Source: CAZAQV01 sp964487255
GTDB taxonomy: Bacteria; Myxococcota_A; Polyangia; Polyangiales; CAZAQV01
NCBI GenBank assembly: GCA_964487255.1
Contig: CAZAQV010000009.1
Location: 1-64,000 of the forward strand
Direction: 5' to 3'
DNA length: 64,000 bases
How positions within the stretch are numbered: the stretch's first letter is position 1; each line of letters begins with the position of its first letter. Shown here in pieces: positions 62,901 through 64,000 of the stretch. A program made the position numbers and the translations under genes. The notes under the pieces are model-generated. The model was given only the letters and a program-made list of their open reading frames with translations, had not been told where the DNA came from and did not search any database.

Positions 62901-64000
62901 GCCGGCGCAATCGCTGCCGAAGCCAACGCCTCGCGCATGGAGTCCAAACTCCGAAGGACCGAGCAGCTCCGCGAAGCCGAGCTACAAATCCTCGAGTTCA
63001 CAGACGAAGTGCGCGCCGTAGCCGCCGAGGCCGACGTCGAGGTGCTGCGAAACCAGTTCGCGCTGCTTCAGACGGCGACCGCCTCCGAGCAACGCATCGC
63101 CGCCGAAGTCATCGAAAACATGGAGCGCGATGTGGAAGCCGCACTGGCCTACGAGCGCGACCTGGTTGAGCTTCGCGATCGCCGTGACGAGGTGATGGCG
63201 CGGCTTATCGAAAACGATGAACTCGACATTCAAGTCGAGCAGGCCTCGCTCGCGGTCGAGCAAGCCGTCAACAACTACAGCCGCATCGTGCAGCGCGCGC
63301 AGCTGGTCTCCGCGCGCCTGGTGAGCGTGCGTAACCAGCTCGACAACGTGAACCGCATCGTGGGCAGCCCGAGCGCTGTTTTCGCCTGGGCCAACCGCCT
63401 AACAGTGGCCGAAAGCCGGCTCGAGCGTGCCAAGAGCGCGCTGATGGACTGGGTGGTCGCGCTCGAGTACTTCGCCGTGCGCCCGTTCTTTGATTCCCGA
63501 ATCCAAATCTTGCTCGCGCGCAATACAGCGCAGCTCGAAGAGATCGCCGAGGACCTCGAACGTATTCAAGACAGTTGCGGCGGCGCGGTCAATGCGCAGA
63601 CGGTCGAAGTTTCGGTGCGCGACGACCTGCTCGGCATCACCCGGCCGATCGAAAACTTCGAAACGGGCGAAACCTTGGCACCGGCGCAGCGTTTTCACGC
63701 CATTCTTGAAGAGGCGCGCATTCCGGTGGATCGACGTGTGCGCTACCGCAGCGACGCGACGGTGGGTGATCTCCTGAATCGCTCGGGCATCCTCGCCACG
63801 TCGTTCGACATCGGCATGAACGAGTTCGCAAACCTTGCCACCACGTGCAACGCCAAGATCAGCGAAGTTGCCGTTGAACTCGTGGGCGAAAACCTGGGCA
63901 GCGCCCTCCCCACGGTGAGCCTGCTTTACGATGGCACCAGTCGATTGCGTTCGTGTCAACCCAACATCGAGGCGCTGGTCTCGCTCATAGGTCCGACGGC
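59955..64000 (+). CDS. Very large coiled-coil lipoprotein, 3' end outside window
   Basis: Open from ATG 59955 to the right edge (1348 codons). Met at 60009 gives the cleanest signal (LFAISISLAAVGC lipobox) and may be the true start. A short Cys motif (CAIDGDCATGQVCFQSVC) is followed by beta-rich domains to about residue 450 (VQLGLSGSAPAELQYRIERS). A long helical, coiled-coil-prone region comes next (LEDEAMEEVAAAQSSVNDVI, RTEQLREAELQILEFTDEVR, RRDEVMARLIENDELDIQVE). No family recognised. The layout resembles surface proteins with a stalk. It lies 24 bases after the previous giant lipoprotein and is probably co-transcribed. Confidence 0.8.
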   Translation, partial: MKIERKMDLGVSMVAAQSMKTSVLFAISISLAAVGCGDDGGTSSTLPDAGNYVALEGEALALTDSSACAIDGDCATGQVCFQSVCAVAEEAVEVVPGLSLADLPSRVQRIKTGQANVSVQLGLSGSAPAELQYRIERSDKPEEVPVVQTAQVEGGSVQIDIPIAGADLEELLFVNIVSAAGTAEFIVAPEFSDAGRYGGEVVMNTFGQVGLPIEFDIVTDPPTASLANADAAYLVLAVDEGNLWNPTDVRSGGPTYVTRELEYDAFVQGWVARFTLPYSLPQTSAFGWVTGGGTNAVSRRMRFELTPIGDGVIVGSVSDRWAGLFETRTTGGVRQSEDVAFEGTFEVQHIDEAPLLAEVPVVNFDVDPVDILPAPALAACATVAFDDAAQVGGFDRDCAGISDRTSFVAADAAAQASCALAMAEVGLSSETTASQIVAFLDDNIPDPGGQSFADFMDDCVSQTDGTCVPSPRVLCSRQLAATALRNGEPSSDDAPFLLEAYLQTSREAFLGRQFAAFHQDAQTRLDWLKASDYPAVVTSAVESFVAGLLEEWQTDVLQTHLEVIRGHLDAAAGNVLGQDLTGFTDAQDQQRLLLLEVTQSWRATADAISLGASRWSTLLTNPSERLRKATYVYDRTLELYVAAGVLAELNRAAGAGANNAVFTGGFRSVLQEVAGLALPFDQLIYERQGEVVVSTSLDPSAGNATILAELEDEAMEEVAAAQSSVNDVIERAQAELLRDAQLTARIANEAAELETTLVDLCGLPDGCSKPDTSSCAPRVQAGECGFVVSSSGNVLDAFPDEANPSEAGAAILEIQAALLEMRRAEQALISHVRQTDLYYETTAAFAEQVNGWNAERLALVAMIDSQIGQLQSSSDATLAALADNTAAQLERRQTRIEEQQDFVDNWEKISEDGIESDLKTRRLISLQRGIARGLKATAEFIDKKAKAVKEGLPKSTGMSNDITSTQRMAILLSSLYVTKVMKAGAIAAEANASRMESKLRRTEQLREAELQILEFTDEVRAVAAEADVEVLRNQFALLQTATASEQRIAAEVIENMERDVEAALAYERDLVELRDRRDEVMARLIENDELDIQVEQASLAVEQAVNNYSRIVQRAQLVSARLVSVRNQLDNVNRIVGSPSAVFAWANRLTVAESRLERAKSALMDWVVALEYFAVRPFFDSRIQILLARNTAQLEEIAEDLERIQDSCGGAVNAQTVEVSVRDDLLGITRPIENFETGETLAPAQRFHAILEEARIPVDRRVRYRSDATVGDLLNRSGILATSFDIGMNEFANLATTCNAKISEVAVELVGENLGSALPTVSLLYDGTSRLRSCQPNIEALVSLIGPT

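Overview
This 64 kb window of high-GC bacterial chromosome most resembles a Myxococcota / deltaproteobacterial-type predatory or soil/marine bacterium. That is an inference from gene content: FHA proteins, a Hanks-type Ser/Thr kinase, two sigma-54 activators (one FHA-linked), many cysteine-rich lipoproteins with MopE-like Asp/Cys motifs, an IgGFc-binding-type lipoprotein, and a type II secretion operon that includes gspN. I saw no rRNA, tRNA, CRISPR array, integrase or transposase.

Layout. 1-1063 is the 5' part of a minus-strand secreted Cys-rich protein that runs off the left edge; its upstream region carries four phased GTGTAGCG repeats. 1271-4815 is a divergent FHA/TPR protein and Ser/Thr kinase. 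4828-19462 is a tightly packed rightward array: two parvulin-type chaperones, a DUF4178 / small protein / two split DUF350 / membrane aminopropyltransferase / Tat FAD-oxidoreductase / membrane-protein cluster of unknown role, a CPA2 antiporter and mfd. 19549-27892 holds a FabH-like ketosynthase, an FHA-sigma54 activator, a HEAT protein, an acyltransferase, a VWA lipoprotein, an App1-like phosphatase, an SDR and two unknowns. 28236-36654 holds two large lipoproteins, a metallophosphoesterase, a TPR lipoprotein, a thioredoxin-fold protein and a BrkB-family protein. 36684-38036 is an NtrC-type regulator whose 3' end is duplicated at 40100-40172, bracketing an AT-richer islet with two Cys-rich lipoprotein genes.

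41067-56126 is a T2SS operon (gspC-D-E-F-Glike-G-H-I-J-K-L-M-N) behind a strong sigma-54 promoter match. Its junctions E/F, H/I, I/J, J/K and K/L contain foldback sequences that are kept translated: two small ORFs exactly fill the E/F and K/L gaps, and the pseudopilins have very long leaders made of repeated hairpin sequence. 56400-64000 holds two very large lipoprotein genes, the second running off the right edge.

Most unusual: the translated foldback elements in the T2SS operon; a GspG-like protein lacking a prepilin signal; two independent 3'-end gene duplications differing by synonymous changes and a changed stop codon; and the DUF4178/DUF350/aminopropyltransferase cluster.
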